Shown here piece by piece: positions 44,678 to 55,270 of a DNA stretch of 64,000 bases (position 1 is the stretch's first letter; every line of letters begins with the position of its first letter). Made by a program: the position numbers and the translations under genes. This stretch comes from Zasmidium citrigriseum (taxonomy: Eukaryota > Ascomycota > Dothideomycetes > Mycosphaerellales > Mycosphaerellaceae), in NCBI GenBank assembly GCA_002786025.1, contig NHNW01000020.1, positions 248,001 to 312,000 of the forward strand, in the 5' to 3' direction. Below the pieces are notes generated by a model. It was not told the DNA's origin. It saw only the letters and a list, made by a program, of their open reading frames with translations, and ran no database searches.

Positions 44678-44926
44678 TCAGTCTTCATCGAATGAACGTC
44701 TGTGAATCATGTTTTCCATTTCGATGTGTTCGGAGTAGGATGAGTGGCCGCCATGGCCCATGAAACATGCGTATTGGAGGCCGTAGGTTGTGGGAAGGGT
44801 GGGCGTTTGGGTGCCGCTCCATGCTGCGCGGATTTCGTCGCCGAGGCAGGATGATATGGCGAACCAGGCTAGGAGGAGGACTATAAAAGAGAAGAGGGCG
44901 ATCAGGATGAGGAGGAAGGTGTTCAT
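44678..44926 (-). CDS. Small single-pass membrane protein, hypothetical
   Basis: 82 residues. The N-terminus MNTFLLILIALFSFIVLLLAW is one strong membrane segment, followed by a Cys-containing ISSCLGDEIRAAW stretch and a hydrophilic tail rich in Ser/His/Glu. It is one nucleotide from the ELP4 stop, so the two mRNAs must overlap at their 3' ends. I do not recognise the family. Coding potential is supported by the well-formed hydrophobic segment only. Confidence 0.5.
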   Translation of the reverse strand: MNTFLLILIALFSFIVLLLAWFAISSCLGDEIRAAWSGTQTPTLPTTYGLQYACFMGHGGHSSYSEHIEMENMIHRRSFDED

Positions 44927-45436
44927 TTTGATAGTTCTGATGGAGATCGAAGAGCAGATGCAGGTGAAAGTGAGAAGTGGGTCCGTCTGCGAAAGGCCCG
45001 TGCTGATCCGAAGATCCCTTGCTGGCGTCTCGACATCACCTCTTCCCTTCTTCTGCAATCGAGACAACATTGACTCGGTGTCTTCTCCTTACTACGGAAG
45101 AGCTGCCAATGGAGTTTTGCGCGCCGGTAGAGATCATTGAGAGCACTGGCGGTGCATTAGCCATGCCATGTCTGCCAAATGGCCAGCCCTTGCGATTGAT
45201 TCATTGAAGAGTTGATGCATTGATGACTTACGGGTCTGTTATCAAAATAGTCAAGGCTCTGAGTAGTCTAAGACCAGTTGTGAGGCTGCGGTTGCTTCTT
45301 TCTTCATACGAATCAACTACTCCTTCCCTCACGAGAGCCGCGCCGCTCGGTTCACCAGGCAGACGGACACCCTTCCGCTTCCGCTTTCCTCACTCTCATC
45401 TCCACCACAACATCTTCAACCACGCCAACGACCACG
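44927..45436. other. Intergenic stretch before F-box-like member 6
   Basis: About 510 bp; no gene. The last 100 bases are pyrimidine-rich with CTTCCGCTTTCC runs, as upstream of the other fungal starts here. Confidence 0.5.
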
Positions 45437-46141
45437 ATGGTGGTAACCGTAAGTGCTGTTCATCATACGAAGATCTCAGCTACCTGACATTGACTTTTTC
45501 CAAAGACACGTCGAGGCCAGCGCGCCCGCGAGGCAGCAAGCGCGAGACAAGTTTTCGAGACCGCGGAATTGCTCGAGATGATCCTCCTCGAGGCCGCAGA
45601 CAGCGACGTGCGAACTGTGCTTCTCAGCCAAAAGGTCAATAGGACGTTCAAAGCTACCATCGACAACTCGCCCAAACTTCAGCGCGCTCTCTGGTTCCGC
45701 CGCGACCCTGCCTACTTCGAGGATGCTTGCTGGCGGATCAACCCACTCTTCAAAGGAAACATGCTGGGCGAAATCACACCTCAGCGTCGTTCCATGAAAT
45801 ACCAGTATTTCCACATCTACCATGGAGGAGGCTACTTTCGTGACGACATCCTGGGTCGGTACATCAAACATTACTCCATCAACTGCACCGACGACATCTT
45901 GGAAGCGGGTCCGGCCCCTCCTGCGAATATGGTGCTGGCTGAGCATCGACAAGGCGCAGACAAAGCTATGGGAGGGCTGGGCATTGCATGTGATCTTAAG
46001 CGTGTGCCACCGAAAGCAGGAAAGCAACGGACGAGCTTCTTGACACTGAAGTTCGAGGATCAAGTCACGTTCGGGTCAATGATGGAGACGATACGCAAGA
46101 AGCTGAAGAGATTGTATGGAGAATACTACAGCGACGCTTAG
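45437..46141 (+). CDS. F-box-like family member 6 (dispersed copy), 2 exons with four-codon first exon
   Basis: Model: exons 45437-45448 and 45506-46141, giving 215 residues. The first exon is four codons (MVVT) followed by a 57-nt phase-0 intron ending CAAAG, the same plan as members 2, 3 and 4 about 18-21 kb away. Exon 2 starts with an Arg-rich segment (RRGQRAREAASARQ), then VFETAELLEMILLEAADSDVRTVLLSQKVNRTFKATI and PKLQRALWF. The C-terminal end (VTFGSMMETIRKKLKRLY) is a variant of the family's ending; a clear GSWxxM is missing. It is outside the array and separated from it by conserved genes, so it is an older or transposed duplicate. Confidence 0.87.
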
Positions 46142-46242
46142 TCTACTGCGGCCGGTAAAGACGCTTGGGTTGTGGGCATCATGAGGGCAGCGAAAAGACT
46201 TTAGAGCATGAGTGCCTTGCATGGAGCGGCGTTGTACGGGAT

Positions 46243-47305
46243 TCAGTTTTTCTCCTGATCCTCCCAGAATACCAAGCATCTGTCGCATGAAATTCAGTAC
46301 GAGACGTTCACAATGTGTGAAAAGCCGGTAGCACTTACCTGATCTCCACACTCTCCCTCGTCGGTCCATGATCATCCGGCGTCCGAATTGCACTATGCGC
46401 AGCCCTCCTCGCCCGGCCATCCTTCTTCGTATCAAAGCACTTGATAAGCAGCGCCTCGTCCGGTTGCATCTCCTTCGGCCAGTACCACTTGTGGCCTTCT
46501 CCGTGCTGAAGATACCAAAGCCCGACATCGATCGGCTTTGCTTCCTCACCATCCTTGGGGCGCGTGACATGCAGCCAGCATTGCTGAAGGTCTGAGTCTG
46601 GCACGCTTCGAGCATCACAGACAGCCAGCGGCTCACGGGTCACTGATTTCAATGGGCGCCAAACATTGATGATGCCCCAGCGGTTCTTTGCTTTGGGAGC
46701 GAGCTGAGGCGCTTCCGGAATGTCGCCGAGGACTTGCTCGGCTCCGTAGTAGGATTGGTCTGATGGATCGCCAGGTCAGCACCGAGAATTGAGGACTGAA
46801 TGTGAGCTACTTACCTATGTGAGCGATCATTGCGGGAGTCTGCAGCTTGCATTCTTCCTCATCTGGGGCTTCTTTGGGAATATCAAGGACCTTCTGATAC
46901 GGCTCTCGGCGGACGATGTGGGAGAAGACATGGACATGAGTGGCACCAGTCCTTCTGAAAGTCAATTCCATGGAGACACTCGATGAGCTTGACTGAAGCT
47001 TACGTCTTCTTGAGAAATTCCTTGACCTGAGGATATGCCACCTCCTTGAACTTGGAATCATCGCTGTAGACTTCCTCTGGAATTGGAGCGTCCTTGCACA
47101 GTTGAAACCCGTGGGTGTCGACGTGGAACTCGTTTTCATGACCACGCATGTCCGTAACTTGCTGCGTGTGGGCCTCATATCCGAATCGCCTATAGCCAAT
47201 GGTCTTAGGGTACATGAGCCGCTCCGGCTCGCCCTCTTTCAAGCGAGGCATGTAATGGAAGGTGGCTTCAATAGTGCCTGGCGGCAGCTCGGTTGAGTGT
47301 GGCAT
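46243..47305 (-). CDS. AsaB/CmcJ-type oxidoreductase (GA4-desaturase-like family), 4 exons
   Basis: Model on the minus strand: exons 47305-47004, 46954-46815, 46759-46339 and 46279-46243, giving 299 residues. Introns are 49, 55 and 59 nt. Splicing restores THVHVFSHIVRR, the start of the third exon DQSYYGAEQVL, and NVWRPLKSVTREPLAVCD. The last exon is only 37 nt; without it the protein would stop at ESVEIR, with it the end reads RCLVFW, the normal family ending. Members of this family occur as tailoring enzymes in fungal secondary metabolism (AsaB in aspergillic acid clusters) and resemble bacterial CmcJ; their chemistry is not settled. No biosynthetic core enzyme lies nearby, so the pathway is unknown. 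Confidence 0.92.
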
Positions 47306-47378
47306 GTTTGCGGTGGATTTCAGTGGAGTTTCGAGTTGAAGAAGAGAAATGTCCGAGAATCTCTGAGGAAAGTAAGAG

Positions 47379-47386
47379 GCTTATAT
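47379..47386 (-). promoter_or_regulatory. TATA box of the AsaB-like gene
   Basis: TATATAAG on the minus strand, about 75 nt before the start codon at 47305. Confidence 0.45.
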
Positions 47387-48320
47387 AGAGCGCAGGCGCG
47401 CCACGAGGAACGAGGAACCCTAAGCTTGTCAATGCCAATGTCCTTCCAGTTACATGCGTATTTCGCAGTGTTTACGAGGTGAGACGGTGAGGTGTCGTTG
47501 GGTAACCGTTCAGTTGGTACCCCTCGATACCGGGATCAAGTGGTAAGCATGCTGACCTACCCCATGGCTGGGGCGAATATGGGCTACTTGTGCGACAAGA
47601 GGATCCAATCCTGAATCCAGCGCCGGCACTTTTCGCCCGCAGCCAACATCACCTCATCTTGAGCCCAATCGAATGCTTCCTTGACCGCAATGGCTGCCAC
47701 TGTTGGCAGACACAATGAAACATGATCACTGCTTGGCGGAATTGACTCCAGGGAGTCGAGCACAATCGCGGATGTCGGTGCTTCCGAGTACTTCGTGGCA
47801 TCGATATCCTTGCCACTCTCTCGGGTCTCGTGCGAGATCGAACAGACTTTGCAAGCAGAAGTCGGCTTTCGAGCCCTATATCTGTTATCGAGAGGTAAGT
47901 CAAAAACTGGACATGTTGCAAATCAGCTAAAACCTGATTAGGGGCTCGCTAAGATTTGATTAAGGTACCTCCTAGGCGCCAGTGAAAGCCGGGCATGACG
48001 TCAGCCGTTTTCAGCATCAGTGCAATTCGTGGATGGGTATCGAAAGCTGAAACTCCTGTCCATCTTTCACGTCCTTCGAGAATCAATAACCCCATCAGCT
48101 GCACAAGGACCATGGGTACTACAATGGGTATTGTTGACCATCTTCGCTCGTCGAACCCAATACCGATACCGATTTTGCTCGTGTCACATACGACATCACA
48201 TGCGTTCGCATTGGGAGATTGAAGCCGATGAGGAACACCGGAGATTTCCCCATGAAGAGCATGCTGGATAAGACCACATGTTGATAGACAACGCCTTCCG
48301 CGGATCCTGGGGATGCGGCT

Positions 48321-48638
48321 TCACTAAATCGAAATCACTGTCCCATAAATCGAAATCAGCCCCACAGTACACCTTGTACCGGACGGCGTTCTTGTGAGCG
48401 CGGCCTCACCTCCTCGCTCCGCGTCGTCGGGGCCGCTACGTCGAAGAAAAGATTCTCTGCTTGGGGTGTCTTAACAACGATCCGCGACCGAAACCCCTCC
48501 GCTGTTGGGGGAGGGTCGTCGTACCTCCTCCCCAACCCCCAGGCCAGGCCGCGAGGGGGGCCCCTCGCCCGCTGGAGTGAGTGCAGTCCTCAGTGTTAGG
48601 TGATTTCGATTTAGTGTGGAGTGATTTCGATTTAGTGA
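48321..48638. mobile_element. MITE-like non-autonomous DNA element, 318 bp
   Basis: The ends are a 19-bp perfect inverted repeat (TCACTAAATCGAAATCACT at 48321-48339 and its complement at 48620-48638). Each end has a second, inner copy of the same AAATCGAAATCA core about 25 nt inside, so the terminal repeats are double. The interior is GC-rich and has no coding frame, as in non-autonomous elements mobilised by a transposase elsewhere. No clear target-site duplication is visible at the exact ends, so the true boundaries may differ by a few bases. Confidence 0.75.
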
Positions 48639-48858
48639 GAGCGCTGGGGATGTATCTCACAATTGCTGATTGGCCAATTTGGCTTTGGAAGACTACATCT
48701 AGACCTTTACGCTCGAGGAATGACATCAACCGCTGAAGCCTCGGCGCCCAGAACGCCAATGTTTACTGGCTCCATCATGACGATGTGTATCGCGAACAAT
48801 TTTCAACGGCAAAGACAGCATCTTCCGCAAGACATCAACGGAGTTGTACAGCGCAACA

Positions 48859-50480
48859 ATGGCGGAGTCAGGAGGATCTGAATCGAGCGGCCGCTTTTTG
48901 CAATATCACGAGCCTGGCAGTAAGTATCCTTGTCGCTTCCAACAAGCCATTCACAAGATCTAAGCTTTTGCCCAGTTGTTTCGATCCTCATCATCATAAG
49001 CTTCTTCACTTTCCTCTGGGTCGCCGGCTACATCTCCAAGAGGGTGATACGAGCTGGTATCATTGGACCGATCGCCGTTGGGATCATCTACGGCGAGCCT
49101 CTGGCGAATATTCTGCATCACAACTGGCAGGAGACGTTCCTCTACCTGGGATACATTGGCCTGATCCTCATCATCTTCGAGGGTGGGCTTACGGCCCGTC
49201 TAGACCTGCTACGCGCGAACTTCACACTCTCGGTGTGTGGCGCGGCAACTGGAGTGATCTTGCCCATTGGATTCAGTTACCTCCTACTGTACCTTGGATT
49301 TGGATATGGCGCGGTCGAGACATTTATCGTCGGTGCTGCTCTTTCTGCGACAAGTTTGGGAACAACCTTCGCGGTGATATCCGGAGCGTCGAAGAATGTT
49401 GATCTCAGCCAAACCCGTGTCGGGGCCGTGCTTGTGTCGGCTGCTGTGATCGACGATGTGACGGGTCTTGTCATGTCGTCTGTCATTCATGACCTGGGCG
49501 AGCTCGAAGGCGGAAGTGCAAATCTGGGATGGCTCATTGGTCGACCAATCCTCGCATCAGCCTTGATGGCCATCCTAACGCCAATACTCAGCAAATGGGT
49601 GTTTGCACCAACGTTCAGGAAGTTCATCGAGCCATACTTCCATCGGTTCGACCACATCTTCAACATCATCTTTATGATTCTCATTCTCTCCGCGTTCATC
49701 TCAATCGCGGCATATGCGGGAACCTCCATCCTCTTTGGCGCTTTCCTGGCGGGCTCGTTCCTCTCTTATCTGCCTTCGAAGCACCCTGAAGGCCCGTTCG
49801 TGGTCCTGAGCAGAGAAGAAGGCGAACGAGAGAAGCACAAGAGCCCTACATTCGTCCACACTTTCGAGTACTATTGCCTGGACTTTCAGGTATACCTCTT
49901 GGAGCCGCTTTTCTTCGCTAGCATTGGCTTTGCGATACCATTCCTGGACCTCTGGACGGGCAAGGCGATCTGGCGTGGTGTCGTGTACACTCTTCTGATG
50001 CTTGTCTCAAAGTTTCTGGTCGGCATCTGGATTCCGATATGGTCATTTGCTAAGCCACCGAAGGGCAGCGAGGATCCCTCTAATAAGGACGAAGAGTCTA
50101 GTCCTCCGAAGGAGGCGCAGGGTGCCGAGAATGGCAATCAGCTCAAGGCACAACGCATGTCCCGCGTCAAAGCGTCAATGTCCCCTGCTCTGCTGCTAGG
50201 AATGGCTATGGTTGCGAGAGGAGAGATCGGTCTGCTCATTGTCGAGATCGGATACAACAACACTCAATACGTTTCTGAAGATGGATTCGTCACTGCGGTC
50301 TGGGCGATCTTGCTGAACACCATTCTGGGGCCGATTGCGGTGGGTCTGTTGGTGAAGTACAAATCTCAACAGATCGCCAAGGGTGCGTGGGGTCTCGTGC
50401 CCGGTCCGAACAATCCAGCGCATGGCTCCGGCCAGAACACCGAGGAAGGGATATCGACAGATCAAGAGAGCAAATTGTGA
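48859..50480 (+). CDS. Monovalent cation/proton antiporter (CPA family), 2 exons
   Basis: Model: exons 48859-48919 and 48976-50480, giving 521 residues. The short first exon encodes MAESGGSESSGRFLQYHEPG; the 56-nt intron follows. About 12 hydrophobic segments cover residues 20-345 and 405-475. The transport core has GIIGPIAVGIIYGEPL, the LILIIFEGGL segment and SAAVIDDVTGL, where the Asp pair in the unwound helix region is expected to bind the cation. A charged loop (about 355-405, KDEESSPPKE) separates the last helices. Family members exchange Na+ or K+ for H+ at the plasma membrane or organelles; ion specificity cannot be read from the sequence. Confidence 0.9.
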
Positions 50481-51284
50481 TCCGAAATGCGGCCGCTATC
50501 CAGCAAAGTATCTAGAAAAGAACGTCTTGCAGAATTGAGACTCGTGGATACCTTTCCTGTCCCAAGTTGATCCGGCTTGACCGGTCGTACGCTGTCGTTC
50601 AGAGACCCATGGAAAGACAGCCCTACATAACACTGGTGCCATCCTTCCGATGTGGAGTCTCTACTTGCTTTAGTCTCTACTTGCTTTTTGGCTGCCATTC
50701 GGTCTGGAGCACTCGCACATGCCATGCCCTGCCACTGTGGCTGGGCGGCCTCAAGCTGAGGCAGTCCCTCTGCCAAGTATCTTATAGGGCTGAGCCACAG
50801 GTCAGTGTTCAGCTCATGCAAAGCTTTGGGTACGTTGGAGCCCGGACTGACCGCATCATAGATTGGGAGCCAGGGGTCGCCAGCCTAGTGCAAGGCAACC
50901 TGAACACATCAGCTGTCACGGCGACTTATATAAGAAGGTTGGCTTCACTAGCTCGCGGAATGAGCTATGAGGCTGCTATCCTATGCCCCGTTCAAGCTAG
51001 TATTGCTCCAAGCGTGGGGGCAGAAACCACAACCAGTAAATATCATGCATGCACGTTTGTGCTTCCAGTTGCCTGATACAGAGAAGATCTTCGAATTTCA
51101 GCTGCCGTCAGTTACCTCTATACAGGAGTAGCTAGACGAAGACATTGAGGCCTCGCGGGGCTGTAGGCGGACAACGACGTTGCGTGGAAAAGAAAGACCA
51201 CATAAGGACTGCAATGCCTCAGCCACAGGTTGATGCCTCAACACCATTGACAGAGACAACAGCTACTGAACTGATGAAACATCA
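50481..51284. other. Intergenic 0.8 kb
   Basis: No supported gene. Two direct copies of TAGTCTCTACTTGCTTT-like sequence lie near 50660-50690 (TGGAGTCTCTACTTGCTTTAG, then GTCTCTACTTGCTTT). Confidence 0.45.
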
Positions 51285-52988
51285 ATGGATTCGAACGATC
51301 AAAAGCTCCTCTTCGTGGCATGTGAAGGACCGACCGGACGGAAACAACGTCGATCGAAGGCCGATGCAAACCGACATGTACAGCAGCATCGTACGATTCG
51401 AGGCAGAGGTCATGCTCGCGTCCGTCTCCCACATGCAGAGGGTGAGAGTTCGAAGACTGCAACGAAGACGGAAGATGACTCTGCATCTCACAAACGACTG
51501 CACGAGATCCCGAAAAAGGGTAACGCCGATTCTCAGGCCTGCGTCGTGCAGCAGCCTCGTGGATTCGATCCTTTCGACTCGCTTTGCACGCCAGACAGCA
51601 CCAATATTGTCACGCAAGAGCTTTTGGCATGGTACTCTGGTCGGCCAAGCCCAGTCAATGCCGAGAATGAATCCATGGATGCGTTCTTCTCATCGGTGTG
51701 GTACGAGATCACATCCAAGCTGAGGTCCTCAGAAGGAATATGCTAATGCTCTGCTCGTGTGTACAGGGACGGATTCTGGGACATGGCCAGAGACAATGCC
51801 GCCTTCTACCACCATCTCGCCGCTGTGATCAATGCACCAAGAAAGTTAGACAAAGAAGGACAAGGATGGCCCGGAGACAACGACAAGTTCATGTATCACA
51901 AAGCGCTAGCACTGCAACATCTTCGACGAAGTCTGGACATTGATCGCCAAGATGTCGAGACGTCGGCCATGATCCTCTCGGTCTGCTTTCAGCTGCACTT
52001 TGCCATGCGTGAGGGCAATCGCGAGGAGACGAGAGTCCACGCCCAGGCATTAAAGCTCTTCGCCAGTCCTGCTGCGATACGGAGCATGCGGCCACCTCAT
52101 TGGATGACGTTTGTCCTATTGAGCCTGAAGCATTCTCAGTGGAGTCTCGAGACTCCACCAGCAAATTACTGCCTACATCCTTTTTGCTCGTTTGAGCATC
52201 TATACACCGAGGCTCTCGATCTTTGCAGCGAGGCGCGAGAGAAGGCCTCTGCAGCATTGATCAAGCTACCAGTACCTCAGCTGGAAGACTTCGACGCTGC
52301 GACCGTATACAGCATCTTCTTTCGCATGTTCCTGCATTGCAGTGTATCTCAGGGGACCTACGGCCTTGGTCCAATGCTTGGTCTCTTCTACGACCTTGCT
52401 TACGATCTCTGCGCCTACTCAGCTAACGTCCGCAGCCTACTCTTTGACGGAAGAGGAAAACAAGAACGCTGTCTGGAAGCTTTGTATTGCGTCCTTCTCG
52501 CGGCACAACTATCCACCTGGTCCCTTCCCATCGAATTCACCTCCTCGAAAGGCCACACCACAACAAACACCACCGTCCGAATCCTCGCCGAACTCTGTGC
52601 CTCCCTAAAACGACAATGCAACCCCGTTTCCTATTGGCGCACGTACGCCGATCTCGAGTCCCTCGCCTGGGTTCTCTTCCTCGCCTGTGGCCATTGGCGT
52701 CTTGCGGAGCAGGCCGAGACATACAAGCCGCAGGGCTACATGTTCTGCCTCTTTCGTGGGGTTGTCAAGCAACTTGGAGTCAAGAGCGGGGCGGATTTGG
52801 GAAAGGTACTGCAGAACTTACCATGGACTTCGACGTGGTGTGCTGCGAGGCTTGATGAAGTGCGGCAGATGATTGGGCTTCATGCTAGTTGGAATTGGGT
52901 TACCAAAGCAGCGGCGGAGAAGAGCGCGGAATGTCGAGGAGTGAGGTGTACTGGATGTTTGCTGTGTCGTGCTGGGTTCAGGGGCTAG
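51285..52988 (+). CDS. Fungal transcription-factor-domain protein without a zinc cluster, 2 exons
   Basis: Model: exons 51285-51724 and 51767-52988, giving 553 residues; the 42-nt intron (GTCCTC..TACAG) is the shortest used here. The N-terminus MDSNDQKLLFVACEGPTGRKQ followed by basic residues (RSKADANRHVQQHR) is the usual start of a fungal family related to Zn2Cys6 regulators that lacks the zinc cluster. The long helical middle region (about 150-500) matches the fungal-specific regulatory domain. These proteins are often annotated as transcription factors but DNA binding has not been shown for the type. The C-terminus has a cysteine-rich end (CRGVRCTGCLLC). Confidence 0.85.
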
Positions 52989-53237
52989 CATTCGTTGTCG
53001 TATTAACGAGAAAGGGCAGGGGTTTACATGTCGCAAGCGTATAGCGAGCGCAAGAAGGATTGTCTGGAATCTATGAAGCTATCCTCCCATCGCTACTCTC
53101 GGGAAGTCGTAACATCAAATAGCCGTCAAAGTCTGATCAAACTCAATGTTCTGAAACTCATCAGCCGTCATGTCGAGGCCGTCAATGTACCCACGTTGCT
53201 CCATGTCATGTTCCTGAGGCAAGACACAATCGTTGAT

Positions 53238-54285
53238 CTAGGCCAACCTTGCCGCAGTCGGTTTCGCCAGACAAGTCGAATAAATCGGCGTCGAAGTCGA
53301 GTAAATCGGCTGCTTGGCATCAACCTTCCTCTCCTTACCCAAGAACTCCGCCTTTGCAAATTCATAGGCGTCAATAGTGACACCAACACCAACATCGAGT
53401 GAGCCACCCGGCTTGTTCTTCTTCTTGCCGCATTCTTTGCTCGTCTCCGCTTGAATGTTGAAGGATGGTGCTGCGAGCGAGAAGCCCAGCTCGAGATTGA
53501 CGCCCATGGCTTTGCCTTGGAGGAGAAGCTTGCTGTCGCCAGCGAAGGTTGCTGAGACACTGCTCTTAACTTCAAAGTCTGGCTCCAGTGGTTTCAGTTT
53601 GGGTGTCCAGTTTGCGATTTGGTTTGTTCCGAGTCGAAGTTGTGGTACTAGATTGCGCTGTCGGGGATGTCTAGTTTCAAGCCAGTGGTGAACTCTGCTT
53701 TCGATTCGGTCTATTCATTGCTCGTCAGAATACGTCCTTGCAAATGATTCGGATTGCACCTACTTTGCCGATCGATCCGGAGAGTTCATATCTGAGCTGT
53801 GGCCCAAGAGTAATCACATGGGGGATGTCGATGCTGTAGGGTAGTGGGATGTCGAAGAGCTCTTTCTCGAACGTAGAGCCCCCGTCACTCGCCGAAATTG
53901 CCACGGTAAGTTCGACCGTTGCACCGACTCCATCTGCCCCGAATTTGACGTAGCCATCGAGCCCGGGGTGCAAGGTGAGGACATTTGGTGATATGTCGAT
54001 GTCGAATTCGAGCGATCTTTCAATCTTGCAGTCGCTGCATGTCAACGAAAGGTCGCCTACTGTAACGCTGCTGCCTGCGAAGGAGTGGTCGATTGGAATG
54101 CTTTTCAAAAAATCAATGTCGAACGGGCCTCGGGCTAAGAGACGCCGTTGTTGAACACTTGGTAGAATGCCATTACTAGAGATCCTGAGATTCCAGTTGC
54201 TGAAGGCCTGTTCCCAAGTCCTTGGCTCGGCGTGAAGGGTGACAATGCTGGTTGCATCGTCGAACGATGCGCTTGTCACTTGCTA
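53238..54285 (-). pseudogene. Decayed gene for a secreted DUF7029/DUF7223-type protein
   Basis: Three coherent protein stretches lie in order on the minus strand. The first (54282-53769) begins QVTSASFDDATS and contains WEQAFSNWNL and LTCSDCKIERSLEFDIDI. An intron (GTAGGT..AATAG, about 53768-53717) leads to AEFTTGLKLDIPDSAI, which then hits TAG. Reading resumes one base out of register with VPQLRLGTNQIANWTPKL and runs to MGVNLELGFSLAAPS and a stop at 53238. An in-frame TAG also stands directly before the first stretch (54285-54283), although it could be a splice acceptor. The layout fits a family of secreted fungal proteins carrying these DUFs (names recalled, not searched). The one-base break has no splice solution I can see, so I call it a pseudogene or a sequencing error. 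Upstream exons up to about 54600 may belong. Confidence 0.55.
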
Positions 54286-55270
54286 TGGCTGTCGAATGGA
54301 GGCATCTCCGTCGGCGGCGTTGCATTGAGCCGACTCGGTGACTAAGCCAATGTAGTTTTCCAGCCGCCTCTTAGAAGACTTTGGACAGGGCTTTGAAAGA
54401 CTGCTCATCGAGAGAAAGAAGTAGGAATCGAGTGAGCGCGGGCTCCATATCTCTGCGCCCGGTAGTACAACCTCATCGTATGGTGATACAAACCTCAATT
54501 TTTAGCTCTTCAGAGCCTCGCGGCTTCAGCTCCTGCGCTTCGCCGCCGCCACGGGTAAAAGTGGGCGACAAGTTCCACTTGACAAAGACCGTCTTGCGTC
54601 AGTGACTTCCAAATGCGGAGACTGTGCAAGACCGTAATGATTTGGTGCTTGTCGCGGCTGTTGTTTGATGGTTATTGGGTGGCCAGGAGGAGGTGAAGTT
54701 GAAAAGGTCAGATCAGAGCGCCTGGCTCGCAAGAGGGGACGTGCATCAGCGCCAAGTGAATGTTAGTCAGCGGATCATGTCTTGCTCGCCTTCCCTCGCT
54801 TCTCCTCCTCAACTTCTCTTCCACTCTTCGTCAACACCAACATCATCACACCCAACGCACAGTGGGCATCTGCGGACGTGTTCAAGTCGTGCTTGCGATC
54901 TTGCGGTCGTAACCGGACCATTGAGCAATTCCAATACATCTCGAGGCTTGCTTACACACGGAGCTACTCATCGACGCGCTGAGCCCTCATTTAGGACCGA
55001 CAGACATCCTTGATATGGCAAGCTGCGCGGTGCAACAAGCGTGGCTTCCTCTGCATGTACAAGCAAGATGACCTTTAGTATGCCGGCCTTTCCGTACGGC
55101 TGAGCAGAAGATGGATAAAGAGTTCCAATCCGTCATGGACTGTCGATTCTTGGGGCTCTATTTCGACCCTACCTCACTTTCCCTTTGCTCTGATTCCCCA
55201 AAGGGAGTGAGGCTTCCGTCTTCGTATTTTGACCGTTCACAGCTGCCCACTCCCGCTTAATCCTGCTCCA
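54286..55270. other. Intergenic region with possible upstream remains of the decayed gene
   Basis: A minus-strand stretch near 54595-54485 reads protein-like (KTVFVKWNLSPTFTRGG) but is not linked to a start. The remainder up to the DUF4188 gene shows no gene. Confidence 0.4.

Larger units (their letters stand above)
47306..48858. other. Intergenic stretch holding a MITE-like element
   Basis: No gene supported over 1.5 kb. The element at 48321-48638 takes up its right part; the rest shows no structure I recognise. Confidence 0.5.

Noticed and set aside
47520..47620. Possible tRNA around a GGATCCAATCC box
   Set aside because: Cannot be folded into a cloverleaf; box is too weak.
48436..48759. 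Minus-strand frame crossing the MITE-like element
   Set aside because: It runs through the terminal repeat and GC-rich interior; residue content is Gly/Arg/Pro-biased, so it is a by-product of base composition.
46243..53000. Secondary-metabolite cluster around the AsaB-like and transcription-factor genes
   Set aside because: No polyketide synthase, peptide synthetase, terpene cyclase or prenyltransferase is present in the window.
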